Assembly (NCBI RefSeq): GCF_002975205.1
Contig: NZ_PCOC01000002.1
Coordinates: 1,441,001-1,505,000 of the forward strand
DNA from: Ochrobactrum vermis
Lineage (GTDB): Bacteria > Pseudomonadota > Alphaproteobacteria > Rhizobiales > Rhizobiaceae
DNA length: 64,000 nt
Direction: 5' to 3'
Below the pieces are notes generated by a model. The model had not been told where the DNA came from. It saw only the letters and a list, made by a program, of their open reading frames with translations, and did not search any database. This document shows, piece by piece, positions 62,855-64,000 of the stretch; the stretch's first letter is position 1, and each line of letters opens with the position of its first letter. Position numbers and translations under genes: made by a program.

Positions 62855-64000
62855 TGGCTCAACGTGTCCTCATTGCAGCACATAACCATCCGTCACTGCA
62901 TCCCGGCGGAACGGAAATTTTCGCACACGACCTGTTCCGGGCCTATCAGCGCGCCGGTTGCGAAGCCATGTTCATGGGCGCTACCAACAAGGTGCATCGT
63001 GAGGCCCGACCCGGCACAAGCTTTCAGAGCATCGGCAATGGCGGCGACGAGATCCTGCTCTGGTCTGGCCATTTTGACCGTTTTTACATGAGTCAGATCG
63101 ACCTTTATGGGATCGTTCCCGACATCGTTGAGCTATTGCAAGATTTCCGGCCCGATGTTGTCCATCTGCACCATCTGCTTTTGCTTGGTGCCGAATTCCC
63201 GCATATCGTGCGGCGCACTTTACCAGATTGCCGTATCGTTCTGACTTTGCACGACTATTACCCCATCTGCCATCATGACGGATTGATGGTGCGCACCACT
63301 GGCAAGGAACTGTGCCATGGGGCCGATCCAGACCGGTGCCATGCCTGTTTCAAGGACATAGCCCTGGATAAATTTGTACTGCGCGAGCGGCATATTAAAT
63401 CACTCCTCACTGCAGTCGATGCATTCGTTTCACCGAGTGAGTTTCTGAAGCAACGTTATGTCGAATGGGGCCTTGATGAAGAACTGATCAGCGTCATTCC
63501 CAATGGCCAGCCGGAACGGCCTGTGGTCGAAGCGCAGCAGGTTGAACGCAGCAAGCCGGTCTTCGGTTACTTCGGCAATCTTAATCCGTGGAAGGGTGCA
63601 ACAGTCCTGCTTGAAGCAGCGCAGCAGCTTATTTCAGAGGGTTTCGATTTCGAACTTCGCGTGCATGGTGCAGCACCATTTCAAAGCGAGAGTTTCGTCA
63701 GTGAAATCGAGCGGCTCTTTGCCGAAACATATCCCTTCGTCCAGCGCCGGGGCGCCTATCGGCGGAATGACATCGCCCAGCTTATCCAGGCAGTCGATTG
63801 CGCCATCATGCCGTCGATCTGGTGGGAAAATGCCCCGCTTGTCATTCAGGAAGCACAGGGACAGAACCGCCCTGTCATATGCAGCAATATCGGTGGAATG
63901 GCCGAGATGATCGAAAATGAGGTGAATGGCCTCACCGTTCCGCCGAATGATCCGCTCGCGCTCGCCCAGGCGATGCGTCGAATGGCGGAGAACCCGGATT
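62854..64000 (+). CDS. GT4-family glycosyltransferase, C-terminus beyond window (ExpE4-like)
   Basis: The reading frame starts at ATG 62854, overlapping the methyltransferase stop by one base, and stays open to the window end (382 codons visible). It begins AQRVLIAAHNHPSLHPGGTE. Features are DVVHLHHLLLLGAEFPHIVR, a cysteine-rich insert ELCHGADPDRCHACFKDIAL typical of some GT4 enzymes, SVIPNGQPERP, FGYFGNLNPWKGATVLLEAA, and the E-x7-E-like region IMPSIWWENAPLVIQEAQGQ. It is a GT-B glycosyltransferase using a nucleotide sugar in the cytoplasm. Continuing gene order outside the window cannot be judged. Confidence 0.87.
   Translation, partial: MAQRVLIAAHNHPSLHPGGTEIFAHDLFRAYQRAGCEAMFMGATNKVHREARPGTSFQSIGNGGDEILLWSGHFDRFYMSQIDLYGIVPDIVELLQDFRPDVVHLHHLLLLGAEFPHIVRRTLPDCRIVLTLHDYYPICHHDGLMVRTTGKELCHGADPDRCHACFKDIALDKFVLRERHIKSLLTAVDAFVSPSEFLKQRYVEWGLDEELISVIPNGQPERPVVEAQQVERSKPVFGYFGNLNPWKGATVLLEAAQQLISEGFDFELRVHGAAPFQSESFVSEIERLFAETYPFVQRRGAYRRNDIAQLIQAVDCAIMPSIWWENAPLVIQEAQGQNRPVICSNIGGMAEMIENEVNGLTVPPNDPLALAQAMRRMAENPD

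Overview
The window looks like part of an alphaproteobacterial genome of the Rhizobiales, most likely the Ochrobactrum/Brucella group. The support is a dctA-dctBD locus with a sigma-54 promoter, a rhizobial-type ectoine catabolic cluster, a REP-like palindrome of the kind common in Rhizobiales, a DUF2865 protein, and a glycan locus laid out like the galactoglucan (EPS II) exp/wg cluster of Sinorhizobium meliloti. This identification is inference from gene content; no database search was run. No rRNA, tRNA, CRISPR array or transposase was seen. Genes are densely packed, many with 4-bp ATGA overlaps.

Layout. 0-4.5 kb: C4-dicarboxylate uptake (dctA, cut by the window edge, divergent from dctB-dctD) and a glutathione S-transferase. 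4.5-8.7 kb: an iron/siderophore locus (orphan FhuC-like ATPase, AraC regulator, TonB-dependent receptor). 8.7-9.1 kb: a DUF488 protein. 9.2-21.8 kb: a near-complete ectoine/hydroxyectoine uptake and degradation cluster: doeD, doeC and an AsnC regulator on one strand; eutB, eutC, doeA, doeB and ehuBCDA on the other; and the MocR-type regulator enuR. EhuABCD imports the solute. DoeA and DoeB open and deacetylate ectoine to diaminobutyrate, DoeD and DoeC convert it to aspartate, and EutB/EutC are linked to hydroxyectoine. eutA is not present. 22-29.6 kb: a LacI regulator and a carbohydrate ABC operon in which both the second permease and the ATPase carry an in-frame stop codon. Two LacI-type operators lie upstream of this operon. 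29.8-36.3 kb: a formaldehyde-dehydrogenase-like enzyme, a DUF2865 protein, a small HTH protein, an autotransporter, a GNAT acetyltransferase and an unannotated 33-residue membrane peptide.

36.5-44.2 kb: a bacterial alpha-2-macroglobulin with an N-terminal PAN/apple-like segment, paired with penicillin-binding protein 1C. A Rhizobiales-type palindromic repeat sits exactly at their junction.

44.2-64 kb: a surface-polysaccharide locus. A six-gene leftward operon encodes a protein of unknown function, a two-domain glycosyltransferase, two pyruvyltransferase-family proteins, a secreted glycoside hydrolase and an SGNH hydrolase. Next come a GT4 glycosyltransferase and a MarR regulator. Rightward lie a type I secretion ABC protein and its membrane-fusion partner, a small RTX calcium-binding protein, a GT2 enzyme, a methyltransferase and a GT4 enzyme cut by the window end. 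The order resembles expA-C-G-D1-D2-E1-E2-E3-E4 of S. meliloti. The same 13-bp palindrome (TTCAAATTTTGAA) occurs once in each of the three promoter regions of this locus, which points to one regulon under the MarR protein. This is the most notable system in the window.
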